Assembly (NCBI RefSeq): GCF_033783015.1
Contig: NZ_CP123907.1
Span: forward strand, 2,170,001-2,234,000
Length of the DNA stretch: 64,000 bases
From: Corynebacterium sp. 21KM1197
GTDB lineage: Bacteria; Actinomycetota; Actinomycetes; Mycobacteriales; Mycobacteriaceae
Direction of reading: 5' to 3'
In this document: in pieces, positions 1-7,034 of the stretch
How the letters are laid out: every line of letters begins with the position of its first letter
Numbering within the stretch: position 1 is the stretch's first letter
Translations under genes and position numbers: made by a program
Notes under the pieces: model-generated
Database searches by the model: none
What the model was told of the DNA's origin: nothing
What the model saw: the letters and a program-made list of their open reading frames with translations, nothing else

Positions 1-489
1 GTCGGGTGCTAACCAGCCGGGATCGTCGAGAGCACTTTGCCGCTGGCGGTCAGCGATCATCTGTACTTCCACATCCGACATTCGATAATCGCCGTCAAAC
101 TGACGCAAATATGCCACTCCCTCGTAGCGGCAAGGCTTCTCCGGTAGCGGCAGTCCCGCTACCTCACACACCACCAGGTTGCGCCCCTCAAACTCCACCA
201 CCTCTACGTCCACGGTGACATTCGGAGTTAAGGCATCGGAGCGTGCCTGGCTCACCACTCCCTGCGCGATCTTCCCCGGATCATCGAGTCCCACCACGGC
301 GAAGCCATCGTCCGCGTCGAGCCCAATGATGATCACACCCCCATCGGGCATATTGCCAAAAGCGCTCAGCGTTTCCCCCAGCGCGGGTACGCCGCCCGTA
401 CCGCGTTTAACCTCCACGGAGGTCATGTCCTCACCAATCCGGCGCAACTCTGCGATCACAGCGGCAAAACCCGCTCGCGTCCACCTCAT
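1..489 (-). CDS. AlbA_2 (Schlafen-like) ATP-binding regulator, C-terminus beyond window
   Basis: This partial gene starts at 489 and is open for 163 codons to the window edge. The visible part is an AlbA_2 DNA-binding domain: SVEVKR near residue 25, a GNMPDGG turn near residue 48 and VAYLRQFDGDYRM near residue 138. It aligns closely with the first 160 residues of the complete regulator at 34800-36302 and more distantly with the one at 2062-3762, so three paralogues lie in 36 kb. Such proteins usually continue into a divergent HATPase domain and a winged helix. The ATG has no Shine-Dalgarno sequence, and a -10 box (TAGGGT) ends 7 nt upstream, so the transcript is probably leaderless. It diverges from alaT across a promoter full of TTGTCA motifs, which suggests autoregulation (inference). 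Confidence 0.8.
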   Translation of the reverse strand, partial: MRWTRAGFAAVIAELRRIGEDMTSVEVKRGTGGVPALGETLSAFGNMPDGGVIIIGLDADDGFAVVGLDDPGKIAQGVVSQARSDALTPNVTVDVEVVEFEGRNLVVCEVAGLPLPEKPCRYEGVAYLRQFDGDYRMSDVEVQMIADRQRQSALDDPGWLAPD

Positions 490-496
490 AGCGGCT

Positions 497-502
497 ACCC
501 TA
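497..502 (-). promoter_or_regulatory. -10 box of leaderless AlbA_2 gene
   Basis: On the minus strand TAGGGT is followed by 7 nt and then the ATG at 489. No purine-rich ribosome binding site fits between them. Confidence 0.55.
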
Positions 503-508
503 CCCGAA

Positions 509-634
509 TTGTCAGAACATTGTCACCACAATGTATACACCCTGACCTGGCATAATGACAATCTAGACACCCCGTAGTGACAAATAATCTGACAAAGTGA
601 CACACGTTTGTCAGTACGGCCCGCACAATTGTCA
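509..634. repeat. TTGTCA/TGACAA operator-like array
   Basis: The hexamer TTGTCA or its complement TGACAA occurs at 509-514, 520-525, 556-561, 578-583, 590-595, 608-613 and 629-634, with a TGACAC variant at 598-603. All lie in the 180-bp divergent promoter between the AlbA_2 gene and alaT. Seven copies in 126 bp is far above chance and indicates cooperative binding by a regulator, most simply the adjacent AlbA_2 protein (inference). Confidence 0.7.
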
Positions 635-656
635 CTAGCTCAGCACCCAGACGTTC

Positions 657-662
657 TAGGAT
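657..662 (+). promoter_or_regulatory. -10 box of leaderless alaT
   Basis: TAGGAT is followed by 7 nt and then the ATG of the aminotransferase at 670, with no Shine-Dalgarno sequence. Confidence 0.55.
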
Positions 663-669
663 AGTTCCC

Positions 670-1923
670 ATGAACGACACACCCGCCCCCAAGCAACCCC
701 GCAAGCGCCGCGAGTTCGATCAGTCGGAGAAGATGAAGAATGTTCTCTACGAGATTCGCGGTCCCGTCGCCGCCGAGGCCGAGCGCATGGAACTCGACGG
801 CCACCGCATTCTCAAACTCAACACCGGCAACCCCGCCGTCTTTGGCTTCGACGCCCCGGACGTCATCATGCGCGACATGATCGCCTCCCTGCCCACCTCC
901 CAGGGCTACTCCACTTCCAAGGGCATTATTCCGGCGCGCCGAGCCATCGTCACCCGCTACGAACTCATCGACGGCTTCCCATCCTTCGACGTCAATGACG
1001 TTTTCCTGGGCAACGGCGTCTCCGAACTCATCACCATGACCACCCAGGCTTTGCTTAACGACGGCGACGAGGTGCTCATTCCCGCACCGGACTACCCCCT
1101 GTGGACTGCCGCGACGTCGCTAGCCGGAGGCACTCCGGTGCACTATCTGTGCGACGAGGAGGATAACTGGAATCCCTCGCTGGAGGATATTCGGGCCAAG
1201 GTGACGGATAAGACCAAGGCCATCGTGGTGATTAACCCCAATAATCCCACCGGAGCGGTGTACTCGCGCGAGATCTTGCAGGGGATCGTGGACATCGCCC
1301 GCGAACACGATCTGCTGATCCTGGCCGATGAGATCTATGACCGCATTCTGTATGACGGCGCGCAGCACATTTCCATCACGGGGCTGGCTCCCGATCTGCT
1401 CACCATCACGTTCAACGGCCTTTCCAAGGCATACCGCGTGGCCGGATACCGGGCGGGGTGGATGGTGCTCACCGGGCCGAAGAATCACGCGCGCGGCTTC
1501 ATCGAGGGGCTGGAGCTTCTCGCCGGTACCCGCCTGTGCCCCAACGTTCCCGCGCAGCACGCGATCCAGGTGGCCCTGGGCGGCCGCCAATCCATCTACG
1601 ACCTCACCGGGGAGCACGGCCGCCTGCTGCGGCAGCGCAACGTGGCCTATGAAAAGCTCAACGCCATTCCCGGCGTGAGTTGCGTGAAGCCGATGGGCGC
1701 GCTGTACGCCTTCCCCCGCCTGGACCCCAATGTTCATGAGATTCACGACGACGGCCAGTTCATGCTCGACCTGCTGCGCAAGGAAAAAATCCTGATGGTG
1801 CACGGAACCGGCTTCAACTGGCCTACCCCGGATCACTTCCGCGTGGTCACCCTGCCCTGGGCCTCGGAGTTGGAGGACGCGATCGAGCGCCTGGGGAACT
1901 TCCTGAGCAGTTATAAGCAGTAA
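670..1923 (+). CDS. alaT: PLP-dependent alanine aminotransferase
   Basis: A 417-residue class I/II aminotransferase that transfers an amino group between alanine and 2-oxoglutarate or related keto acids, using pyridoxal phosphate in the cytoplasm. Visible family signatures are the NPNNPTGAVYS loop near residue 189, the ADEIYDRI segment near 219, and SKAYRVAGYRAGW with the Schiff-base lysine at K253. The whole sequence, including the lysine-rich N-terminus, resembles AlaT of Corynebacterium glutamicum and Rv0337c of M. tuberculosis. The start is leaderless (-10 box 7 nt upstream). It is transcribed divergently from the AlbA_2 regulator at 489, and both promoters share the TTGTCA array, so regulation by that protein is possible. 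A 17-bp-arm inverted repeat lies just after the stop codon. Confidence 0.92.
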   Translation: MNDTPAPKQPRKRREFDQSEKMKNVLYEIRGPVAAEAERMELDGHRILKLNTGNPAVFGFDAPDVIMRDMIASLPTSQGYSTSKGIIPARRAIVTRYELIDGFPSFDVNDVFLGNGVSELITMTTQALLNDGDEVLIPAPDYPLWTAATSLAGGTPVHYLCDEEDNWNPSLEDIRAKVTDKTKAIVVINPNNPTGAVYSREILQGIVDIAREHDLLILADEIYDRILYDGAQHISITGLAPDLLTITFNGLSKAYRVAGYRAGWMVLTGPKNHARGFIEGLELLAGTRLCPNVPAQHAIQVALGGRQSIYDLTGEHGRLLRQRNVAYEKLNAIPGVSCVKPMGALYAFPRLDPNVHEIHDDGQFMLDLLRKEKILMVHGTGFNWPTPDHFRVVTLPWASELEDAIERLGNFLSSYKQ

Positions 1924-1940
1924 GTCCTCCACATCAGCGA

Positions 1941-1982
1941 GAAGTTGTTTCAAAGTTGTTGTAGAAACTTTGAAACAACTTC
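1941..1982. repeat. 17-bp-arm perfect inverted repeat after alaT
   Basis: Arms at 1941-1957 and 1966-1982 are exact reverse complements, separated by 8 nt. The core half-site contains TTGTTTCAAAG. There is no T-tract, so operator function is more likely than termination, although it could stop alaT transcripts. A degenerate copy (3794-3832) lies upstream of the AlbA_2 gene at 3762. Confidence 0.7.
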
Positions 1983-2061
1983 TTTGCTTCCACACCTCGC
2001 CAAGCTCACATCTCCCCTGTTCAGTACCACAAAAACCAGTAAAACAAGTTTCGACGAGTAT
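1941..2061 (-). repeat. Direct repeat copy A, orphan promoter-like
   Basis: This about 120-bp stretch is a near copy of 3791-3912. Shared blocks include TTGTTTCAAAGTT, GAAACTTT, AGCTCACATCTCCCCTG and AACAAGTTTCGACGAGTA. Copy B is the promoter of the AlbA_2 gene. Copy A has the same orientation but no gene of its own, because it runs into the 3' end of alaT. Confidence 0.8.
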
Positions 2062-3762
2062 TTACGCGCCGCGCCACAGCACCCCCGCACCACGCGACGG
2101 CCCCTCCGGGTCTTTGCGCACCAGCCCCTCGGCCCGCAGTTTTCGCAAGGCCGCAGTCACCTCACGAGCAGGAACCCCGGTGGCCTCGGCAATCTGCCGG
2201 TTAGTCAAAGGCCGCCCACCGCTCAGTTCCCCCTCAATCCAATCAACAAGCGATACCGGCACCGGCAGCGCCCCTGGTAGGAATTCCACGTTGGTTCGGG
2301 TTTTCTCGCTGAGTGCCCAGCCCTCCCCAAACTCCTCAATGAATCCTCGGTGGGCCATAAAAAGCAGATTCTGCCTGGCATCTCGCTCGGAGGTCTGCAT
2401 GATCTTCCCGGCCTGTACGGCCGAAAGAACCGGGTGCCTAATGAGGTATTTCAGGGCGATCACCACATTGACGTCCCTGGCAAAATCGGCCCCGTAGGTT
2501 TCCCGCACCCCCGCGAGGAATCGCAGAAACTGCTCATCCGGTTCCTCCGCATAAAGCGTGACGTCCACGTGATATTCATCAGTCTCCACATCGGGCTCAT
2601 TGCGCCCCGAGGAGAGCATGGAAAGCCACATGCGATCAAACCCACGCGAGGCCTGTTCCGCGAGCCCCAGTTTGTTCATCGCGTACATGAGAAGTTGATT
2701 CCGTGGACGGGAGGGCGTGGACAGTAATCGATCCGCGCGAACCTGGGAAGGAAGCCCACCGGGGGAACTCACCTTGAGCATCATGGGAGATTGATCAATC
2801 ACGATGGGCGATAGCAGCGCCCAATCCCGGTGCACGAGCGCGTTGGTGACCGCCTCGTCAATCGCCTGAGCAGGCAGATACGGAATGGGCACCTCCTGCC
2901 CCAACCCCAGGTGTACGCGGGCAAGTTCCTCGCTCGCTCGTTCCTTGATGCGCCGCTGCAAGGTGGTCGCGGCAAGCACCAAGGGCTGATCCACCACCAT
3001 CGTCTTGGGTTCTCCCGCAGGCGTGCTCCGATAGTGATAGCGCACGAGGGGGCGATCTCCGCTCGGCTGCGCAAAGAGTATTTCAGCCGCGATGGTCAAG
3101 TGGCCGTCATTCCTAAGCAGGTCAAGCGTGCTCAGCAACCCTTCGGTGGTGGCGGGGAGGGCGTCGATAGCCCCGCGCGTTTGCCGCTGATTTTCCAGCA
3201 GAACTCGACCCTGAGCCAGGGCTTCCTCGCTCAACTCGCTGAGTTTTAGTTCGGAGGGCCGCGCGGTGTGATCCGGGTTCATGCGGCGATATTCCAGGTT
3301 CCTGCGGTATTCCCCCGCCAGTGGCTCGCACTTCTTACCCGCCCGATACGTGGCCGTGCCCCGCGCGGTGGCATACACGGCGCGACCGCGCGGCACTCGA
3401 AAGAGGATAAGGCGCTGCCCCCGGTATTCCACCGGCCAGGCCTCCACGTGCAGCTGGGGCATCGTCTTTTGAAAGACCTTGGCCGCCAGATCGGAGGCAT
3501 CCCTTTTTGTTCCGGTAAAGGCGCTCGGCCCGGATCCCCGATCGCTCACGCCGAAAATGATATAAGAAACCTCCTCCTCGCCGTTGGCAAAGCACACGGC
3601 GGCGTCCACGATGAGTTCCTCGGCCTTAGCGTCCGAGTTTCGCTGTTGCGGGTAATGCACGGGATCTTCCTTAAAATCCACGCTCGCCGTTTCCGCCTCA
3701 TCGCCCCTGGCCCCCGCCCAGACCAGGTCCAAGGCCTCACGCACCGCCTCCGGCAGTGCCAT
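2062..3762 (-). CDS. AlbA_2/HATPase_c_4 ATP-binding transcriptional regulator
   Basis: A 566-residue protein with three parts. An AlbA_2 (Schlafen-type) domain spans about residues 15-150 (SVDFKEDP, the CFANGEEEVSYIIFGV turn, RAVYATARGTATYRAGKK). A divergent HATPase region carries EAVTNALVHRDW and SSPGGLPSQVRADRLL near residues 320-370. A C-terminal winged helix (LTNRQIAEATGVPAREVTAALRKLRAEGLV) occupies the last 50 residues. This suggests a DNA-binding regulator gated by nucleotide. The reading frame is open to 3921, but the ATG at 3762 is preferred: it follows GGAGAT, and the upstream part would translate the promoter repeat. Copies of a 120-bp repeat lie on both sides, one over the promoter and one after the stop. 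It is a more distant relative of the regulators at 489 and 36302. Confidence 0.85.
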   Translation of the reverse strand: MALPEAVREALDLVWAGARGDEAETASVDFKEDPVHYPQQRNSDAKAEELIVDAAVCFANGEEEVSYIIFGVSDRGSGPSAFTGTKRDASDLAAKVFQKTMPQLHVEAWPVEYRGQRLILFRVPRGRAVYATARGTATYRAGKKCEPLAGEYRRNLEYRRMNPDHTARPSELKLSELSEEALAQGRVLLENQRQTRGAIDALPATTEGLLSTLDLLRNDGHLTIAAEILFAQPSGDRPLVRYHYRSTPAGEPKTMVVDQPLVLAATTLQRRIKERASEELARVHLGLGQEVPIPYLPAQAIDEAVTNALVHRDWALLSPIVIDQSPMMLKVSSPGGLPSQVRADRLLSTPSRPRNQLLMYAMNKLGLAEQASRGFDRMWLSMLSSGRNEPDVETDEYHVDVTLYAEEPDEQFLRFLAGVRETYGADFARDVNVVIALKYLIRHPVLSAVQAGKIMQTSERDARQNLLFMAHRGFIEEFGEGWALSEKTRTNVEFLPGALPVPVSLVDWIEGELSGGRPLTNRQIAEATGVPAREVTAALRKLRAEGLVRKDPEGPSRGAGVLWRGA

Positions 3763-3790
3763 CCCATCTCCGCTCAACACTCCACCAGTA

Positions 3791-3912
3791 TAGAGTTGTT
3801 TCAAAGTTCTTGTCGAAACTTTAAAATAACTTCCCCGCCTCCGCCTCCCACCACAGCTCACATCTCCCCTGCTCAGCGCCACAAAACCAATAAAAACAAG
3901 TTTCGACGAGTA
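3791..3912 (-). repeat. Direct repeat copy B, promoter/operator of AlbA_2 gene
   Basis: This near copy of 1941-2061 contains a degenerate palindrome (arms near 3794-3808 and 3816-3832) and the block AACAAGTTTCGACGAGTA at 3895-3912. On the minus strand TATACT at 3787-3792 is a good -10 box, giving a leader of about 20 nt with GGAGAT before the ATG at 3762. The GTTTCGAC/GTCGAAAC half-sites around it look like binding sites for the encoded regulator (inference). Confidence 0.7.
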
Positions 3913-4022
3913 TCGACGCACTACCCCTCGCCGCGCCCGTAGGATACTATCTACCCACTATCAGGAATAGTTTTCATTACTGGCGCGCCTTTCCCGCGCC
4001 CAACCCCACCAAGGAGCGATCA

Positions 4023-5234
4023 TTGGGCCGTCACCACTCCTCCCCCACGGCGTTTACCCTCCCTCGCCTGGCGCTGCTCATCGGCATTGCGCTCGCCAGC
4101 CTGGCCTCCGCCATCGCCGTGGCCCTGAACTGGCCTTCCGCAGAGGCTACCCGCGTCTCCGATACCTTCGCTTCCTCCTCTTTTAACCGCACCCTCGTGG
4201 AGGGCACCGTGACGCTGGTGGATAACAACGCCTGCAACTCGACGTCGATAGGCACCATCTTCGAGGAATCCCCGCCCACCCCACTGGAGGCCGCCACCCA
4301 GGATTGCCACCGGGCGCTGGTGGACATCACCTCCGGCGAGTTCGCGGGGAAGCGCACCATGCTGGTGACCTATGGTATGCCCGGCGAACCCGAGCTGCGG
4401 GAGGGGGAGAAGATTCAGCTCACCGAGACGCGCGCGGAGGACGGGCGCGTGAGCATGGCCTTTGCCGATTATCAGCGCGGCACCCCGCTTCTGATCTGGG
4501 GCATCATCATCGTGCTCGCGCTCATCGTCTTTGCCGGGTGGCGGGGTTTCCGCGCTCTGATCGGCCTGGCCGTCACCCTCGCCATGATCGGCTTCTTCCT
4601 GCTCCCCGCCCTCGCCTCCGGCCGGGATTCCGCGCTGCTCGCCGTGATCACCGGCGCGTTGGTGCTCCTGGTGGTGGTGCCGCTCGTCCACGGCCTGAAC
4701 TGGAAATCCGCCGCCGCCCTGGGCGGCACGCTGCTCGCCCTCCTCGTGGCGGCGGGCCTGACCTCCATCGGGCTGCGTACCACGGAGGTGCGCGGGCTGG
4801 GCTCGGATGAAAACCTCACCATCTTGCTCTACCTCCCGGAGGTCTCCGTGCTGGGGCTGCTCGCGGCGGGCTTCATCATCGGCACGCTGGGGGTGCTTAA
4901 CGACGTCACGATTGCCCAGGCCTCCACGATCAACGAACTCTCCGCGCTCGACCCGGAGGCCAGCCCGTGGCGGCTCTTCCTCGGCGCGATGAAGGTGGGG
5001 CAGGATCACATCGCCTCCGTGGTGTACACCCTGGTGCTCAGTTACACCGGTGCGGCCCTGCCGCTGCTCCTGCTCATCTCCGTGGCGCAGCGGCCCATCG
5101 GGGAGACCCTGAGCAGCGACGTGGTGGCCACGGAGTTGCTGCGCTCCGGGATCGGCGGGCTGGCGCTGATCCTCGCGGTGCCACTGACCACGCTCATCGC
5201 GGCGTGGACGGTGCCGGAGCGAGCGTCAAAGTAG
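4023..5234 (+). CDS. YibE/F family membrane protein
   Basis: A 403-residue polytopic membrane protein of the YibE/F family. One N-terminal membrane helix (about 15-37) is followed by an extracytoplasmic domain of about 120 residues, then 7-8 helices from residue 158 onward. The conserved segment GTLGVLNDVTIAQASTINEL near residue 285 is the family signature. Substrate and role of the family are not settled. The start is an uncommon TTG at 4023, chosen because AAGGAG sits 7 nt upstream. The gene is monocistronic and ends at a strong bidirectional terminator shared with the converging acyl-CoA synthetase. Nothing nearby indicates a pathway. Confidence 0.85.
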   Translation: MGRHHSSPTAFTLPRLALLIGIALASLASAIAVALNWPSAEATRVSDTFASSSFNRTLVEGTVTLVDNNACNSTSIGTIFEESPPTPLEAATQDCHRALVDITSGEFAGKRTMLVTYGMPGEPELREGEKIQLTETRAEDGRVSMAFADYQRGTPLLIWGIIIVLALIVFAGWRGFRALIGLAVTLAMIGFFLLPALASGRDSALLAVITGALVLLVVVPLVHGLNWKSAAALGGTLLALLVAAGLTSIGLRTTEVRGLGSDENLTILLYLPEVSVLGLLAAGFIIGTLGVLNDVTIAQASTINELSALDPEASPWRLFLGAMKVGQDHIASVVYTLVLSYTGAALPLLLLISVAQRPIGETLSSDVVATELLRSGIGGLALILAVPLTTLIAAWTVPERASK

Positions 5235-5243
5235 CGCACAGCA

Positions 5244-5285
5244 AAAGCCGGGCGCCCCTGTGCGATACGGGGCACCCGGCTTTTT
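5244..5285. terminator. Bidirectional rho-independent terminator
   Basis: A GC-rich hairpin has arms at 5244-5258 and 5269-5280, an A-run before the stem and T5 after it. It lies between the converging YibE/F and acyl-CoA synthetase genes and would work on both strands. Confidence 0.85.
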
Positions 5286-5297
5286 AGTTCACCGCAG

Positions 5298-6983
5298 TTA
5301 TGCCGTGGAGTGATCCGGCAACTCGGGGCGGATCACCTTGCCCATCGGGTTACGCGGGAAGTCCTTCATAAAGAACACGTCGCGGGGAGCGTGGGCGGCG
5401 GAAAGCTCGTCCACGATGATCCGGCGCACCTCGTCCTCGCTGAGGTCCTCGGCGGACACGCCCTCGGCACGAATGATGTACGCGCGCAGGGCCTGACCGA
5501 ACTCCGCGTCCTTCACGCCGTGCACGTGAGCGTCCTCCACGCGCGGGTCGCGGATCAGCAGATCCTCCAACTCGGAGGGGAAGATCTTTTCACCGAACTG
5601 GGTAATCACCAGGTCATCGGCGCGGCCCAGCACGTAGAGGCGATCGCCCTTCTTGTACCCACGGTCACCCATGCGGAGCAGGTTGTTCACCACGCGCACC
5701 GGCACGTCGGGATCGGTGTAGCCCACGAACATGTCGTAGCAGCCCACGTAGATCTCACCGATCTCGCCGTCGGGAACGAGGTTGCCCTCATCGTCGCGGA
5801 TCTCCACCACGGAACCGGGGTAAATGCGGCCGGTCAGGGAGTGATCGGCGGCCAGCATGTCCGGCGGGGAAAGCGCCAGGCCGGCGGTCTCCGTGGAGCC
5901 GTAGGTGTTGCACAGGATCGGGCCGAACATGTCCACCACGCGGGTGACCTCGTAGTCCGTCAGCGGGCTACCGGAGGAGCAGATGAATTCCAGGCCGTCC
6001 ACGCTGGTCACGCCGCGATCGTCCAACTCCGCGATGGTGGAGCGCAGACGGGAGGCCGCGGAGATCCAGGCGGTGACCTTGTACTCGTCAAAGATCTTCA
6101 GGGTCTCGTCCACGTCAAAGTGGCGGCGCGTGATGATCGTGGAGCCGGTCAGAATGGAGATGAGCATGTTCGCCCAACCATAGAAGTGGAAGAGCACGCC
6201 GTGCAGCATGACCACCATGTCCTGACGCCACGGGATCGCGGCGAAGGCCGGGCCGATACCCTGCGGGGAGAGCAGCTGGCGGCGAATCACGCCCTTGGGC
6301 ATGCCCGTGGTACCAGAGGTCATCACCACGTGCACGGACTTGGTGGGCTTTTCCGGCAGGCGATCCTCATTAACCAGGAGCTTGGCCTCATCAATGAGGC
6401 CGTTGAGGGTGGGCAGGCCATCCGGGGCCTGATCATCCACGTGGCCAATGATGATGTTGAACTTTTCCTTGGTCTCGGGCAGGAGTCGGTCATAGAACTC
6501 CTGATCCACGATGAAGGCGTCGATCTCGTGGAAATCCAGCACCTTGTGGATCTGCGCGCCAGAGCTGTTCGCATTCACCATGAAGATGTGGTAGCCCACC
6601 AGCTGGCGCGCACACAGCGGGAAGATCGCGGCGCGACCGTTGAGCGCCATGACGGCCACGTTATCGCCGTCCTTCACGCCGTAGTCCATCAGGCCGTGGG
6701 CGAGGCGGTACACGTGATCGAAGAACTCCGCGTACGTCAGCTCGCCCTCGTCGTCCACCAGGCCCAGGCGGTCCGGGTGATTCTGCGCCGTGATCGCCAG
6801 CGTGCCGCCCTCCAGGCTGCCCCAGCGCTTGCGCAGGCCGATCTGCTTACCCAGCTCGGAAAGCTTCGGAGTTTCGAGGATCTTGCGGTCCTTCATCGTC
6901 TTGAGGAAGAAGAAGAACTGCTTCATCACCTCTTTTTGGGAGACACCGTGGGTGCCTTCCGGGGTCAGGGTATAACGTGACAT
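5298..6983 (-). CDS. Acyl-CoA synthetase (FadD-type, AMP-binding)
   Basis: A member of the ANL adenylating superfamily that activates a carboxylic acid to acyl-AMP and then acyl-CoA. Visible motifs are the P-loop MTSGTTGMPKG near residue 222, the NTYGSTETAG motif near 367, GDRGYKKGDRLYVLGRADD (hinge), and the C-terminal lysine motif NPMGKVIRP. It resembles FadD2/FadD12-type mycobacterial enzymes, not FadD32. The ATG at 6983 is preferred, and an in-frame GTG at 6995 gives four extra residues. The gene begins 52 nt after the stop of the CYP102 gene on the same strand with no terminator between, so the two are probably co-transcribed. That suggests activation or salvage of the hydroxylated or parent fatty acid (inference). 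Confidence 0.88.
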   Translation of the reverse strand: MSRYTLTPEGTHGVSQKEVMKQFFFFLKTMKDRKILETPKLSELGKQIGLRKRWGSLEGGTLAITAQNHPDRLGLVDDEGELTYAEFFDHVYRLAHGLMDYGVKDGDNVAVMALNGRAAIFPLCARQLVGYHIFMVNANSSGAQIHKVLDFHEIDAFIVDQEFYDRLLPETKEKFNIIIGHVDDQAPDGLPTLNGLIDEAKLLVNEDRLPEKPTKSVHVVMTSGTTGMPKGVIRRQLLSPQGIGPAFAAIPWRQDMVVMLHGVLFHFYGWANMLISILTGSTIITRRHFDVDETLKIFDEYKVTAWISAASRLRSTIAELDDRGVTSVDGLEFICSSGSPLTDYEVTRVVDMFGPILCNTYGSTETAGLALSPPDMLAADHSLTGRIYPGSVVEIRDDEGNLVPDGEIGEIYVGCYDMFVGYTDPDVPVRVVNNLLRMGDRGYKKGDRLYVLGRADDLVITQFGEKIFPSELEDLLIRDPRVEDAHVHGVKDAEFGQALRAYIIRAEGVSAEDLSEDEVRRIIVDELSAAHAPRDVFFMKDFPRNPMGKVIRPELPDHSTA

Positions 6984-7034
6984 TCTCTCAATCACTCCAT
7001 CTCGTTTTTCTGGTCCAAAACTAGCCTAGTCAAA

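Noticed and set aside
1120..1995. Minus-strand ORF beginning MWKQRSCFKVSTTTLKQL, as a gene reading from the orphan promoter
   Set aside because: Its first residues are only the translated repeat, and the rest is the complement of alaT without any domain.
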